Assembly (NCBI GenBank): GCA_965230615.1
Contig: OZ246012.1
Coordinates: 3,472,001 to 3,536,000 of the forward strand
Reading direction: 5' to 3'
From: G965230615 sp965230615
Lineage (GTDB): Bacteria; Pseudomonadota; Gammaproteobacteria; HTCC5015
Length of the DNA: 64,000 nucleotides
How positions within the stretch are numbered: the stretch's first letter is position 1; each line of letters begins with the position of its first letter. Positions 1 to 12,896 of this stretch are shown here, one piece after another. Below the pieces are notes generated by a model that was not told the DNA's origin, searched no databases, and worked only from the letters and a program-made list of their open reading frames with translations. The position numbers were made by a program, and so were the translations under genes.

Positions 1-1125
1 CAAAAACCAATAAAAGAATATGGTGAGCCGCGAGTGACTCAAGCAGCGCAGGTGAGCAGTTGTATTGCCTGTCATCAGCAGCCAGGTTACCTGTTAAATG
101 TATCAAGCCAGGAGCCTGTCCAAACAGCCGGTGCGATGTCTTTATATGGGCTTGGCATTATTGAGCAACTGGCAGATGAAATGACGGCCGAATTACGCAT
201 TATTCGTGACCATGTGGTGACGCAGGCACGAGCCAGTGGTAGCCGCATAACATTGCCCTTATTGGCTAAGCGTGTGAGCTTCGGTCATATTAGTGCTGAG
301 CCGAATGGGCAAGTTGATCTCAGTGGTGTTGAAGGGGTTGAGGCCGATCTACGGATTAGGCCTTTTTCATATCACAGTCAGGTCAGCAGCATTCGTGAGC
401 TGATTGTTGCCGCATTCAGTGATGCGATGGGGGTTGAAGTGTTTGACCCTTTATTATGTGCGGCGACTGATCCGGTAAGCCCTGTGCCTGTACAAACGCC
501 AGCGGGTTTCCGCTATGACGCAGCCCAGGATCAACTAGCTCGCCCATCCCTTTGTGAGAGCCGTATGGATAAGCCGGATATTACAGCAGTGGATAAGGCT
601 ATGATCGACAATACTGAGTTCTATTTGCTGAACTTTTTCATTCAGAGCTTGCAGCATGATGCTGAGCAAGAACGGCTTGGCCGCAAGCTATTGCAAGGTT
701 TAGGCTGTAGTCATTGCCATATGCCGGATATGGTTGTTGAGCGTGACCGGCGTGTGATTGATATGGTCGCCAGTGATATTCAGCCAGATGCCAGTGGTGT
801 GATTGATTTGCAACAATCAGAAATAAGCCGTAAGCACCGCTCAATTGTCAGAAATATTTTTACCGACCTGAAGCGACATGATCTAGGGCAAGTATTAGGG
901 GTTCGTCGAACAACGCCATTTTGGGTGGGGGGAGACTCGCTGCAGGCGATCGATGCCGGTATTCGACAGCATGCTGGCACAGCGCTCAGTAGCCGCCAGC
1001 GCTACGAGAAGCTAAGCATAGCAGAGCGCCAGACACTACTGGACTTTTTGCTGAGCCTGCGGCAGCCCGTGACGCAGGCTCAGCAGCTTAAGCAGGTTGT
1101 CAGCCATGAGGTGGAGCTGGACTAA
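1..1125 (+). CDS. Di-haem oxidoreductase (DHOR/DUF1111-type), 5' truncated by window
   Basis: The reading frame is already open at base 1, so the N-terminus lies outside the window; a GTG at 34 is only an internal candidate start. Numbered from that GTG, two c-type haem motifs are visible, CIACH at residues 10-14 and CSHCH at 225-229. The surrounding text fits the DHOR family of periplasmic di-haem proteins related to cytochrome c peroxidase: a GLGIIEQLADE segment after the first haem, an AFSDAMG segment, GRKLLQGLGCSHCHMPD at the second haem, and a C-terminal TPFWVGG...LLDFLLSL stretch. Family members are usually about 450-500 residues, so roughly a quarter is missing here. Likely exported and redox active; the substrate cannot be read from sequence. 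It is followed by a weak hairpin and then a long rRNA leader, so it ends its transcription unit. Confidence 0.8.
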   Translation, partial: QKPIKEYGEPRVTQAAQVSSCIACHQQPGYLLNVSSQEPVQTAGAMSLYGLGIIEQLADEMTAELRIIRDHVVTQARASGSRITLPLLAKRVSFGHISAEPNGQVDLSGVEGVEADLRIRPFSYHSQVSSIRELIVAAFSDAMGVEVFDPLLCAATDPVSPVPVQTPAGFRYDAAQDQLARPSLCESRMDKPDITAVDKAMIDNTEFYLLNFFIQSLQHDAEQERLGRKLLQGLGCSHCHMPDMVVERDRRVIDMVASDIQPDASGVIDLQQSEISRKHRSIVRNIFTDLKRHDLGQVLGVRRTTPFWVGGDSLQAIDAGIRQHAGTALSSRQRYEKLSIAERQTLLDFLLSLRQPVTQAQQLKQVVSHEVELD

Positions 1126-1156
1126 TATCGCTCTCTTATCACTATAAATGTCACTA

Positions 1157-1182
1157 CCAGCGTTGTGGTGGCTGGCATTTTT
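1157..1182 (+). terminator. Possible weak terminator after the di-haem gene
   Basis: CCAGC at 1157-1161 pairs with GCTGG at 1171-1175, flanked by AATG/CATT, and a short T-run follows at 1178-1182. The stem is short and imperfect, so this is tentative. Confidence 0.35.
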
Positions 1183-1841
1183 GTCATGTCTATAAGCACT
1201 CTGTTTGCCGATAGCAGGTTTAATATGCCTGTTTGGCGACGCGTGTCACCTGCTTGAATTAGCCTTCTCAGTATTTACGGATAGCAAACAGAGTATGTAA
1301 GTGCGGCTTAAATCGAAGCTGATAATGCCTGTGCATGCTGCCTGTATTGATATTGGATTAATGCTGTATGTTGTTGGTTTGTTCTGCTTTGCGACGGCGT
1401 TATACAGCGAAAAGTGTACGCAGATGATGTTGTGAAAAAGGTGGTGCGGTTGCTGCGAGTAGCATCACTCAATGACTCGGCAAGCTGTATGCGAGTCATT
1501 TGCTTGTCGGCTGTCGTATATTTCTTGGCTCTGATATAGATACAAATCGTTCAATAGGGGCGCGGCTGCGAATAATACGCAGCGCCACTGTTCACCGCTA
1601 TTGCGCCTAATCCTGATAATAGAAGAACCTACCATAAGACTGTCGTCACTTAGCGGCTGAGGTGTTGGGGCGGGCTGTTTAGTGAGTATGAATATGACGT
1701 GCTAGTGGTCAATATGGGTAGGGCGACGGGATAGGGCCGGGTAAAAAGCGGCATTTAACCTTATTTTGGTCAATAAATAGCCAAAAACAGGTGCTTTTTT
1801 GACCAAAATGCACTTTGTGATAAATTTGTTAAAACAGGGTG
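1183..1841. other. Intergenic stretch before the rrn promoter
   Basis: About 660 bases without a convincing gene. The short open frames here lack ribosome binding sites and family signals. The last 60 bases before the rrn promoter are AT-rich, as expected for UP-element and Fis-type upstream activation, but no exact site can be fixed by eye. Confidence 0.5.
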
Positions 1842-1869
1842 TTGACGAACTCAGAGTTGTGCGTATAAT
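1842..1869 (+). promoter_or_regulatory. rRNA operon promoter (P1-like)
   Basis: TTGACG at 1842-1847 and TATAAT at 1864-1869 are separated by 16 bases, next to a GC-rich discriminator (GCGCTCC from 1870). Near-consensus hexamers with a GC-rich discriminator are the hallmark of rRNA promoters controlled by ppGpp and DksA. It lies about 470 bases upstream of the 16S 5' end. Confidence 0.85.
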
Positions 1870-2078
1870 GCGCTCCTCCTCTGGCACGGGGCCAGCAGGA
1901 ACCAAGCAGTGAGTTGCAGTTAGTTGAAGAAGAACTGCAGTAAAAACCACGACTTGGTGCGTCAACTGACGTTACCCAACAGATGTGAAAACGAGGTTTT
2001 TTAATTCTGGTCTTGCCAGCTTAATTACACTCCGTTATACTTGATCGTCTGACTTGGGGCCGCGTACATCGCGGTCCT

Positions 2079-2091
2079 TGCTCTTTAAGAA
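2079..2091 (+). promoter_or_regulatory. boxA antitermination site in rrn leader
   Basis: TGCTCTTTAAGAA closely matches the boxA consensus TGCTCTTTAACA, bound by NusB/NusE to let RNA polymerase read through the rRNA genes. It sits between the promoter and the 16S gene, as expected. Confidence 0.75.
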
Positions 2092-2341
2092 TTTGAATTT
2101 GATAACTTGTGCGGGTACTTGTATCAGACCCAACCTATATAAAGGTAGGGGCGTGATGATTACATCATTAAGATGAAGTACCTGAAACATTACGTTAATT
2201 AATCATTCCGATTAAAGTCGATTAATTTTTAATTTTTATTATTAATCAGTCGGCGTTTTAATGTTTTGAGTTCTTTATCAAACCAGTTCTACGTCTTACG
2301 ATAGCTAAGTTGTGATCAACAGACGTTAAAAAGTTATATTT

Positions 2342-3876
<1,535 letters not shown>

Positions 3877-3990
3877 AAAGAGAAAATGTGATCACACTCG
3901 CTGTTACGAGTACCCGCACAAGTTATTAAGTTCAATTAAAGAGAGAAACCTCGAGTCTGCTTCCAAGCAGTAGGCATGGCTCAAAGCGTT

Positions 3991-4067
<77 letters not shown>

Positions 4068-4105
4068 ACTCCACGGGGGTAGGTCCACGAGGTATATACC
4101 GACAT

Positions 4106-4181
4106 GGGGCCATAGCTCAGCTGGGAGAGCGCTTGCCTTGCACGCAGGAGGTCGGCGGTTCGATCCCGCCTGGCTCCACCA
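4106..4181 (+). tRNA. alaT: tRNA-Ala (TGC)
   Basis: A 76-base cloverleaf 38 bases after tRNA-Ile: acceptor GGGGCCA/TGGCTCC, anticodon loop CTTGCAC giving TGC, T-loop GTTCGATCC, encoded CCA. The Ile-Ala pair in the spacer is the standard gammaproteobacterial arrangement. Confidence 0.97.
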
Positions 4182-4297
4182 ATCGGTTTATATCGATAAG
4201 AGGTTTAAGGCTAAAACGCCAGAACTAATTGTCTTCGGTTTGAAGGATAATTACTTCTGGCATTTTTGTCGGAACGAACATCCAAGTTGGTGTTCGA

Positions 4298-4310
4298 AGT
4301 TCTTTAACAA
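4298..4310 (+). promoter_or_regulatory. Second boxA, in the 16S-23S spacer
   Basis: AGTTCTTTAACAA is a boxA match ahead of the 23S gene, where a second antitermination site is normally found. Confidence 0.7.
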
Positions 4311-4629
4311 TTCGAGTAAGTAAAGTTAGGCGCGAAATATATCGATTCATAACGAGACAACTGTTATCCCGTCTCGTGAGAGTTTTAACAGCGAAAACCT
4401 ACAATGACATCAAGGTGGGTGATCAAGTTAAAACGTGAGTTCTCGTCGATATATTTTTAATCGAATCGTTTATTCAAACGCAAACGATTCGAGGTATGTT
4501 GCATTAATGAGATACCAGCAGAGCATATAACCATAGCCACACTCCTTTATCGTTGGAGTGTAACCAAGGAAGTATGTTTTTACGCCGGGATTTTATTCGA
4601 GTGCGAAGCGCGTTTATTTGCGAGCACGA

Positions 4630-4694
4630 CTGCATGGATGCAGGAGGTAGAGCAATGCAGGAGCAATTGCCGAGCGGAATGTACTTTTGTACAT
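4630..4694 (+). repeat. Structured palindromic repeat inside the 16S-23S spacer
   Basis: Three consecutive hairpins. The first is CTGC, loop ATGGAT, GCAG (4630-4643). The second is GCAAT/ATTGC (4652-4656 with 4666-4670) enclosing GC-AGGA-GC and one bulged A. The third is ATGTAC/GTACAT (4679-4684 with 4689-4694). The first two loops recur with different stem sequences at 8036-8083. This looks like a dispersed REP-type structured repeat inserted in the spacer rather than rRNA processing signal, but I cannot rule out the latter. Confidence 0.55.
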
Positions 4695-4768
4695 GAGCAG
4701 CGCAGCAATTAAACAGCAACGAAGCAATCGGATAAAAGACCAAGTAAAAAGACTTTTTGGGGTTATAT

Positions 4769-7632
<2,864 letters not shown>

Positions 7633-7815
7633 ATAACACCCAAAAAGTTTTAGGTGTTTGCTGGTTTAAGTATCTTACAAACGCAATATACACAACCTAA
7701 CTTTACTTACATTCGAATTTGTTAAAACACAGTTTAGTAAAAGAGTGTTTTAGTATGATTCAAATACAATTCCCTAGTGGAATAGTTTGGATTATTACAC
7801 TCTTGAAACCAGTTT

Positions 7816-7933
7816 TCCTGGCGACCATAGCAAGTGAGAACCACCTGATCCCATCTCGAACTCAGAAGTGAAATCGCTTAGCGCCGATGGTAGTGTGGGG
7901 CCTCCCCATGTGAGAGTAGGACATCGCCAGGAT
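7816..7933 (+). rRNA. rrf: 5S ribosomal RNA
   Basis: About 118 bases with the terminal stem CCTGGCGA/TCGCCAGG and internal conserved text CGAACTCAGAAGTGAAA and GCCGATGGTAGTGTGGGG. Separated from 23S by about 183 bases and directly followed by a strong terminator. Confidence 0.95.
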
Positions 7934-7947
7934 TATATTCAAAATAA

Positions 7948-7980
7948 AAAGGCCACCCCTTGAGGGGTGGCCTTTTTATT
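7948..7980 (+). terminator. Rho-independent terminator of the rRNA operon
   Basis: Perfect 13-base stem AAAGGCCACCCCT / AGGGGTGGCCTTT with a tiny loop, followed by T-rich sequence. Located 15 bases after 5S. Confidence 0.93.
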
Positions 7981-8007
7981 TTGCATGTAATACTAACGAC
8001 TTCCTTT

Positions 8008-8083
8008 TCACATGGGTGCAACCCATGTGAGACGACCGCCATGGATGGCGGAAGTGCCGAAAACGCAGGATGCGGTTTTCGGC
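8008..8083. repeat. Three-hairpin structured repeat downstream of rrn
   Basis: Hairpin one: TCACATGGGT/ACCCATGTGA (8008-8017 with 8021-8030). Hairpin two: CCGCC, loop ATGGAT, GGCGG (8036-8051). Hairpin three: GCCGAAAAC/GTTTTCGGC (8056-8064 with 8075-8083) enclosing GC-AGGAT-GC with one bulged G. Hairpins two and three have the same loops, bulge and order as the element at 4630-4670 but different stem bases, so pairing is kept while sequence changes. Confidence 0.6.
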
Positions 8084-8178
8084 GAAGGACTCCTTCTATT
8101 TCTTTGACTTGTGACCATAGCTGCTCATAATATTCGGTGAGTGCTGTCCCGCCTAATGAGGCATCCCCCTCAGCATGT

Positions 8179-8199
8179 AATCCCCACGAACGCGGGAAT
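8179..8199. repeat. Short inverted repeat, ATTCCC-N-GGGAAT type
   Basis: AATCCCC, an eight-base CG-rich middle, then GGGAAT. This matches the general form of the small ATTCCC...GGGAAT repeats scattered in many proteobacterial genomes, such as dRS3 of Neisseria. Assignment is by form only. Confidence 0.4.
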
Positions 8200-8242
8200 C
8201 CAGCTGTTTTGTTCATAAAGCCCGGACCCACCCGAGCAGCCG

Positions 8243-8270
8243 GGTTACTTTTGTTTTGTCAAAAGTAACC
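8243..8270. repeat. 11-bp perfect inverted repeat
   Basis: GGTTACTTTTG at 8243-8253 pairs perfectly with CAAAAGTAACC at 8260-8270 across a six-base loop. I have the impression this hairpin type is common between genes in gammaproteobacteria. It ends a repeat-dense stretch from 8008 with no convincing gene; a possible open frame on the minus strand through it looks like repeat-encoded sequence. Confidence 0.6.
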
Positions 8271-8320
8271 AAAACCACTGCTCCAGCCTTTGTCCTTCGG
8301 GTGCCTTAAAGAGTTGTTAT

Positions 8321-8335
8321 TGCTTTGACAAAGCA
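8321..8335. promoter_or_regulatory. 15-base palindrome, possible operator
   Basis: TGCTTTG-A-CAAAGCA is a perfect palindrome about 160 bases upstream of the secreted-protein pair. A smaller inverted repeat, TTCCC/GGGAA, lies at 8353-8367. Either could bind a regulator of the downstream genes; this is inference from symmetry only. Confidence 0.3.
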
Positions 8336-8497
8336 GTTAGTATTAGTTGAATTTCCCAGAAAGGGAATGTCATAAGTACAATAAAAAGGATGTTATTGCA
8401 GTTTGGCCATACGCATGAGCCAAAACTAGCAGGCTAGGGCCATTAGCAGGCATTAAAGGAAATATTGACTAATTTTAATAAGTACACAGGGTTATCT

Positions 8498-10012
8498 ATG
8501 CTAAAAACTATAGCGGTAATACTATTATGTAACGCATTTATCTTCAGTAACTCATTGGCTGCCGCAAAAAAAGCTCATTATAATGGCTTGCCAGATCACT
8601 ATCAGAGTGCTGCTGTTGTTTTCGATTTTACCGGCGATGCAATAAAGGCTTTAGCTGACTATGATGATTTTATCAGGTATGAAATACCTTTTATACGTAT
8701 TGGGTATTCTACTTATGCTAGCTCTAATGAAACATACTATTATGGAGGCGCCCTCTTAGAGTCTGTTTTGGCAGCGATACTCTCTGAGAGCGTTCAGGTT
8801 GGTGCTAACAAAAAAAGAATTAAAAAAGTTGTTGGCTACCCAAATATCATAAAAAAATTCGAGTTTGAACAAAGTGCTGTGGTGCCAAATGCATATATAA
8901 AATATCTCAATGTAGAGCTTTTAGAGCTTAATGCTTTAATTGAACGCAGTGATTATAAAAGTAAAATTCAGCAGCGCTATGTTGATCTATATAGAGAATT
9001 GGGCTTGCTGTCAGGAGAGGCAGCTTTTTTAGATAAAAAAACCTATTCCAAAAAAGAACTGGGTGATGAGCTCGCTAAAATAGATGCTAAGGCAGCAAAC
9101 ATTGAAGATAATCTTATTTTGAATTCTTCAGAGTGTTTCTTTACGCAAGATTATATTCAACTTTGGTGTGTTATGTTGGTTGAAGGGCGAGGTGTGATTA
9201 AAGCGTCAAAATCTGGCCGGTTGATATTTAGTCGTAATAAACCATATCAAAAAATGGTGGTTGCGATGCGTAGTTTAGAAAAAGTAGCTGCTGATAATAT
9301 GATAGAACTTAAGGAGAAGAGCTTTATTAATAGATTCAAGGGGACGCCAACGCATCCTGATTTGAAAAAAATGATTGAAAAAAATCCAAAGCTGCAAGAT
9401 TTGATAAAAAGTGATAACCCCCAAAAAACGCCGGAAGCTTATTTAAAGAAGTGGCAAGAAAATAATGCTGAAATGGCGATTGAAACGTTAGATTTTTTGC
9501 ACGGCGAGATAATTCACTTTCTTAAAAATCAGGTGCTGCAGCCTCATGATAAACGCAAAAACCTAAAGTTAGGTGATATATATTTTTTGAATCTTTATAA
9601 ACCCGATGTTGTTGAAAAAGACGCAGAGCAAACCATTCGTAGTTTTAGAGTAAGAATAAGGCAGCGTTTTTCGCAAAATTCTAATGAGGAAAAAATTCAG
9701 GCTGCTTTAGAGAAAAGAGTGAAGGATCGTAAAAATACTATTGTTAAAAACTTTAATAAAAAGACCAATCAAGAGCAGTGTGAATTTATGTTTGAAAACT
9801 ATTTTTATGAAGTATTTAAAATGTCATTATTGGAAGTGAGTGATGGTCGTATTAAAGGAAAAGGCCCTGATGCCTATTTTTCACTGGATGAAAAGGCATA
9901 TAATGTTCATATACAAAGTGGCTCTTCAACAGAGCCAAGGACGGTTGAATATGATACCGAAGTCAACTGCGGTATGTATAGGTTTACCCTGGCGCCATTA
10001 TTGAGGAAGTGA
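8498..10012 (+). CDS. Exported protein of unknown family, copy 1 of tandem pair
   Basis: I do not recognise this 504-residue protein. It begins with a signal peptide (MLKTIAVILLCNAFIFSNSLAAA) and has no membrane segment afterwards, so it should be periplasmic or secreted. It is a clear paralogue of the next gene: shared text includes an N-terminal LADYDDF..YEI block, a YSTY.SS block, a central CFFTQDY.QLWC cysteine pair, a lysine-rich KIQAALEK stretch and a C-terminal TLAPLL ending. The conserved cysteines (CFF...WC, QCE, NCG) suggest disulphides. I chose the ATG at 8498 with AGG seven bases upstream; a TTG at 8465 with AAGGA four bases upstream would add 11 residues. AT-rich and lysine-rich compared with the genes further right. 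No catalytic motif seen. Confidence 0.8.
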   Translation: MLKTIAVILLCNAFIFSNSLAAAKKAHYNGLPDHYQSAAVVFDFTGDAIKALADYDDFIRYEIPFIRIGYSTYASSNETYYYGGALLESVLAAILSESVQVGANKKRIKKVVGYPNIIKKFEFEQSAVVPNAYIKYLNVELLELNALIERSDYKSKIQQRYVDLYRELGLLSGEAAFLDKKTYSKKELGDELAKIDAKAANIEDNLILNSSECFFTQDYIQLWCVMLVEGRGVIKASKSGRLIFSRNKPYQKMVVAMRSLEKVAADNMIELKEKSFINRFKGTPTHPDLKKMIEKNPKLQDLIKSDNPQKTPEAYLKKWQENNAEMAIETLDFLHGEIIHFLKNQVLQPHDKRKNLKLGDIYFLNLYKPDVVEKDAEQTIRSFRVRIRQRFSQNSNEEKIQAALEKRVKDRKNTIVKNFNKKTNQEQCEFMFENYFYEVFKMSLLEVSDGRIKGKGPDAYFSLDEKAYNVHIQSGSSTEPRTVEYDTEVNCGMYRFTLAPLLRK

Positions 10013-10080
10013 TATTTAGCGTAGCTTTGAGAAATATAATTAATATTAATATAATGTAGAGTTTTAAAGGTGTTCTAGCT

Positions 10081-11556
10081 ATGTCAAGAAAAGCTATTCT
10101 GATAATATGCTGTGTTTTTGTTATTTCTCCTTCAATGGCGATCGACCCTGGATTTCTAGATCGTTACAAGAATGCACCTGTCATTTTTGATTTTCCCGAA
10201 AGCAGAATAAGCCGTTTGGCAGACTATGATGACTTTGCTAAGTATGAGATATCTGCTGTTCGTATTAACTATTCTACCTATCCAAGCAGTAAAGATATTC
10301 ATGTTAATGGCGCATTAGAAAATCTAATAGCAGATAGTGTTCAAAGAGATTTTAATGCTAATAAGATAAAAAAATATATTGGCTATCCTAATTTTTTAAA
10401 AAAATCTAGATTTAAAAAAAATAGGATAGCGCCAAATGCTTATATTAAATATTCTGATCAAGATTTGTCTGTAAATAATACCTTGATTTTAGATGATGAA
10501 TTTCAAGATGGCATTCGGCAGCGCTATATCGATTTATATAAAGATTTAAATATTTCATCAAATAGAAGCTTTCATTTTGTAGATAAGAAGTTACACGCTA
10601 AAAAAGAATTGGGTAAGGAAATCGCTAGGATTAAAAAGCTGGGTTATATCTCTGAAAACAAAGTGATAATTCATAATATGGAGTGTTTCTTTACTCAGGA
10701 TTATGTCCAATTATGGTGCTCAGTCTTTGTAAGAGCTGAGAAAATAATTGGGAATATGTCATCGGGGCGGGTTGTTTTCGATAGCGATAAAGGTTATCAA
10801 AAAACATTTATCGCTATGCGTAGTCTAAAGAAAACAGCAGTTGATGATGTTAGGCTTATAAAAGATCAGGGTTTTGAAAATATTATTAAAGATATGCCTG
10901 TGGAATTACAAGTGGAAATGAAAAAAGATTATTATATGCTGGAATTTTTGCAATATGATGAAGTGGAAAAGAAAAGAGCGGCTAATTTAATCAAATGGCA
11001 AGAAAGTGATGCTGCCATAGCAAGAGAAGCGTTAGAGTCAATGCACGCTAATATAATAGATGTTATTAAATATTCGTCTTCACAGGCTCTATTGGCGGTT
11101 GGAAATGCTGGTAAAGACAAAGTCTATTTTTTTGATCAATATAAATATGATGATATTGTAGCCGATTCTGAAAAGATAACTCAAAGAATTGAGTCAAGAG
11201 TAAGGCTACGGTTGGGAAAAAACCCTAAAAAAGAAAAAATACAAGCAGCATTAGAAAAAAAACTAAATAAGCGAAAAGAGCTTATAACAAAGAGTTTTAA
11301 TAAAAAATCAAACTCTGATCGATGTGAGTATATTATTAAAAAATATTTTAAACACGTTGATGAGATGTATTTAGTAAGTGAGAGCGATGATTATTTTGTT
11401 GTTAATAACGCCGATATTTATCTTTCGTTAGATAAGAAAGCCTATAATTTCTATATAAGCGATAATGCTTCTAAAGAAGCTGAAAGAGTATCGTATGATA
11501 ATGAAATTGGTTGTGGAGCATATAAATTTACTTTGGCGCCATTACTTGAAAAGTAA
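10081..11556 (+). CDS. Exported protein of unknown family, copy 2 of tandem pair
   Basis: A 491-residue paralogue of the preceding protein along its whole length, 68 bases downstream and probably co-transcribed. It has a short signal peptide (MSRKAILIICCVFVISPSMA), then the same blocks: LADYDDF, INYSTYPSS, AIYSD-like spacing, CFFTQDYVQLWC, KEKIQAALEKKL, FNKKSN, and the C-terminal YKFTLAPLL. Divergence outside these blocks is large, so the duplication is old or under diversifying pressure. ATG at 10081 has AAAGG ten bases upstream. Function unknown; the strong conservation of the cysteine-bracketed FFTQDY segment marks it as the structural or functional core. Confidence 0.8.
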   Translation: MSRKAILIICCVFVISPSMAIDPGFLDRYKNAPVIFDFPESRISRLADYDDFAKYEISAVRINYSTYPSSKDIHVNGALENLIADSVQRDFNANKIKKYIGYPNFLKKSRFKKNRIAPNAYIKYSDQDLSVNNTLILDDEFQDGIRQRYIDLYKDLNISSNRSFHFVDKKLHAKKELGKEIARIKKLGYISENKVIIHNMECFFTQDYVQLWCSVFVRAEKIIGNMSSGRVVFDSDKGYQKTFIAMRSLKKTAVDDVRLIKDQGFENIIKDMPVELQVEMKKDYYMLEFLQYDEVEKKRAANLIKWQESDAAIAREALESMHANIIDVIKYSSSQALLAVGNAGKDKVYFFDQYKYDDIVADSEKITQRIESRVRLRLGKNPKKEKIQAALEKKLNKRKELITKSFNKKSNSDRCEYIIKKYFKHVDEMYLVSESDDYFVVNNADIYLSLDKKAYNFYISDNASKEAERVSYDNEIGCGAYKFTLAPLLEK

Positions 11557-11622
11557 TTATTTTGTAGGGGGTAAAAATCAGTGAAAAATAAGGCCAGACG
11601 TTAATATAGCATATATATAAAG

Positions 11623-11885
11623 GAATTGAGGACGCTATGCATTCAGGCATTTGAAGCTATTCTGCTAAAATTTTATATCTAAATATGTAAACTTGATGAG
11701 AAATTAGGCGGAATTGATTTTTGAAACTATGGGTGCTGAATATATTAATATCCTAAAATTTTAAATGTTTTAGAATGAATTCGATGCATAGCCATGCATT
11801 AAGACATTTAAAGCTCTAACATCATAATTTAATATATAAGTTGAATAAGAAATAGAGTGAATCGAGGGCGCTCATGTATTAAAAG
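11623..11885. repeat. Decayed tandem direct repeat
   Basis: Two diverged copies, 11623-11710 and 11777-11858, plus the start of a third at 11859-11885. Shared order of words: GAAT-GA, ATGCATT.AG.CATTT.AAGCT, ATTT.ATAT, TTGA..A.AAAT.AG...GAAT.GA, and GA.G.CGCT..TG.ATT. The copies differ by many substitutions and small gaps. No reading frame survives. Confidence 0.4.
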
Positions 11886-11929
11886 TTTTTATGCCTATCC
11901 TAAATAATAGTGTAGAAAATAACCTGGCC

Positions 11930-12103
11930 CTAACTATAGAAGTCGCGATCTAATCCATTTAAGCTTGAGTCTTTATCAGGTTGACTCAAAGCTTCTTCGG
12001 GCTGGATATTTCAATAAAACCTGCCTTCCTTGTCGAGTGCTTTTACAAGTTGTGTGGCCTTTATATTGACTAACTTATTCTTTATTAAAGCCTTTCTTAT
12101 TTT
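11930..12103 (-). pseudogene. Small gene remnant
   Basis: On the minus strand a 58-codon frame reads with a coding-like composition (NKLVNIKATQLVKALDKEGR, then after one in-frame TGA, NIQPEEALSQPDKDSS) and ends at a TAG. There is no start codon with a ribosome binding site and there is an internal stop, so it looks like the tail of a dead gene. Family not recognised. The rest of 11557-12282 is AT-rich and empty. Confidence 0.3.
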
Positions 12104-12282
12104 TCACCTTATCTGATGCTTTGGTTATTGAACGATTACTAATCAATTTGTAAGTGCGAGCGACATATTGATGTTATGCAGCCTATAAAGTGCTGTAAAT
12201 AAAGGGTTTTTATAAGTGGTATATATTTTGCTGGTTAGCGTGAGAATAAATGTCATATAAACTAATAACTAAGGAGATACGA

Positions 12283-12831
12283 ATGAGCTTTCGTTCGTTA
12301 GTAAAAACTATCGTAGCACTGGTTTTATTGTCGGGCCCTGTCGCTAGCTATGCTATGCAAATAACATTGACCTTTGATACACCCGGTCGGTTTAATTCGT
12401 CATATCAAGAACAAGACTTGCTCTTTTTCGGGTTTACTCAACCTCCTAATGGCATAGTAGAAGTCAATGGTGACGGGTTTATGCATGTGAGTGGTTTAGG
12501 CTTTCGCCTTCAGTTCGAGAATTTTGCAAGCCTGTTTGATGTATTAAGTTTTGATGTCTCTGACTTTATTGGTGATGGCCATATCGTTTTTAATGGTGAA
12601 AAAGCGGATGGCTCTAGAATCAGCCAAACCTTTCTCTCTGAAGGTACCCTAGAATTATCAGGCTTCACTGATTTAAGAATAGCCTGGTTGACACTAGAAG
12701 ATGGCTTGCAAGGTTTTACAATGGATAATCTAACATATTCATTTGTACCTGAAGCAGGATCTACGTCGATATTGGGGCTTGGTTTATTGTGTGTCATGTT
12801 GGCGGGTATGCGTCAGCGTAAAAAACAATAA
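12283..12831 (+). CDS. PEP-CTERM-type exported protein
   Basis: 182 residues with an N-terminal signal peptide ending near SYA, a beta-rich middle and a C-terminal sorting signal: VPEAG, a hydrophobic stretch (SILGLGLLCVMLAG) and a basic tail (RQRKKQ). That tripartite end is the PEP-CTERM layout recognised by exosortase, with VPEAG in place of the usual VPEP. AAGGAG at 12271-12276, six bases before the ATG, fixes the start; an upstream ATG in frame at 12250 lacks such a site. The middle has carbohydrate-binding-like character (LTFDTPGRFNSSYQEQDL) but I cannot name a domain. It should be sorted to the envelope or exopolysaccharide by an exosortase encoded elsewhere. Confidence 0.75.
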   Translation: MSFRSLVKTIVALVLLSGPVASYAMQITLTFDTPGRFNSSYQEQDLLFFGFTQPPNGIVEVNGDGFMHVSGLGFRLQFENFASLFDVLSFDVSDFIGDGHIVFNGEKADGSRISQTFLSEGTLELSGFTDLRIAWLTLEDGLQGFTMDNLTYSFVPEAGSTSILGLGLLCVMLAGMRQRKKQ

Positions 12832-12847
12832 AGAGCTAAACTAATAC

Positions 12848-12880
12848 AGTAAGGGGCAGTAAAACCTGCCCCTTACTTTT
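12848..12880. terminator. Bidirectional terminator between convergent genes
   Basis: Perfect 12-base stem AGTAAGGGGCAG / CTGCCCCTTACT (12848-12859 with 12866-12877), T-run on the plus side and A-run loop. It serves the PEP-CTERM gene and probably the converging protease gene. Confidence 0.9.
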
Positions 12881-12896
12881 CTAAGATATACTAAAT

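Noticed and set aside
7878..8231. 117-codon open frame on the minus strand over the 5S end and repeat cluster
   Set aside because: It runs through the 5S gene, terminator and palindromes; likely repeat-encoded or chance sequence.
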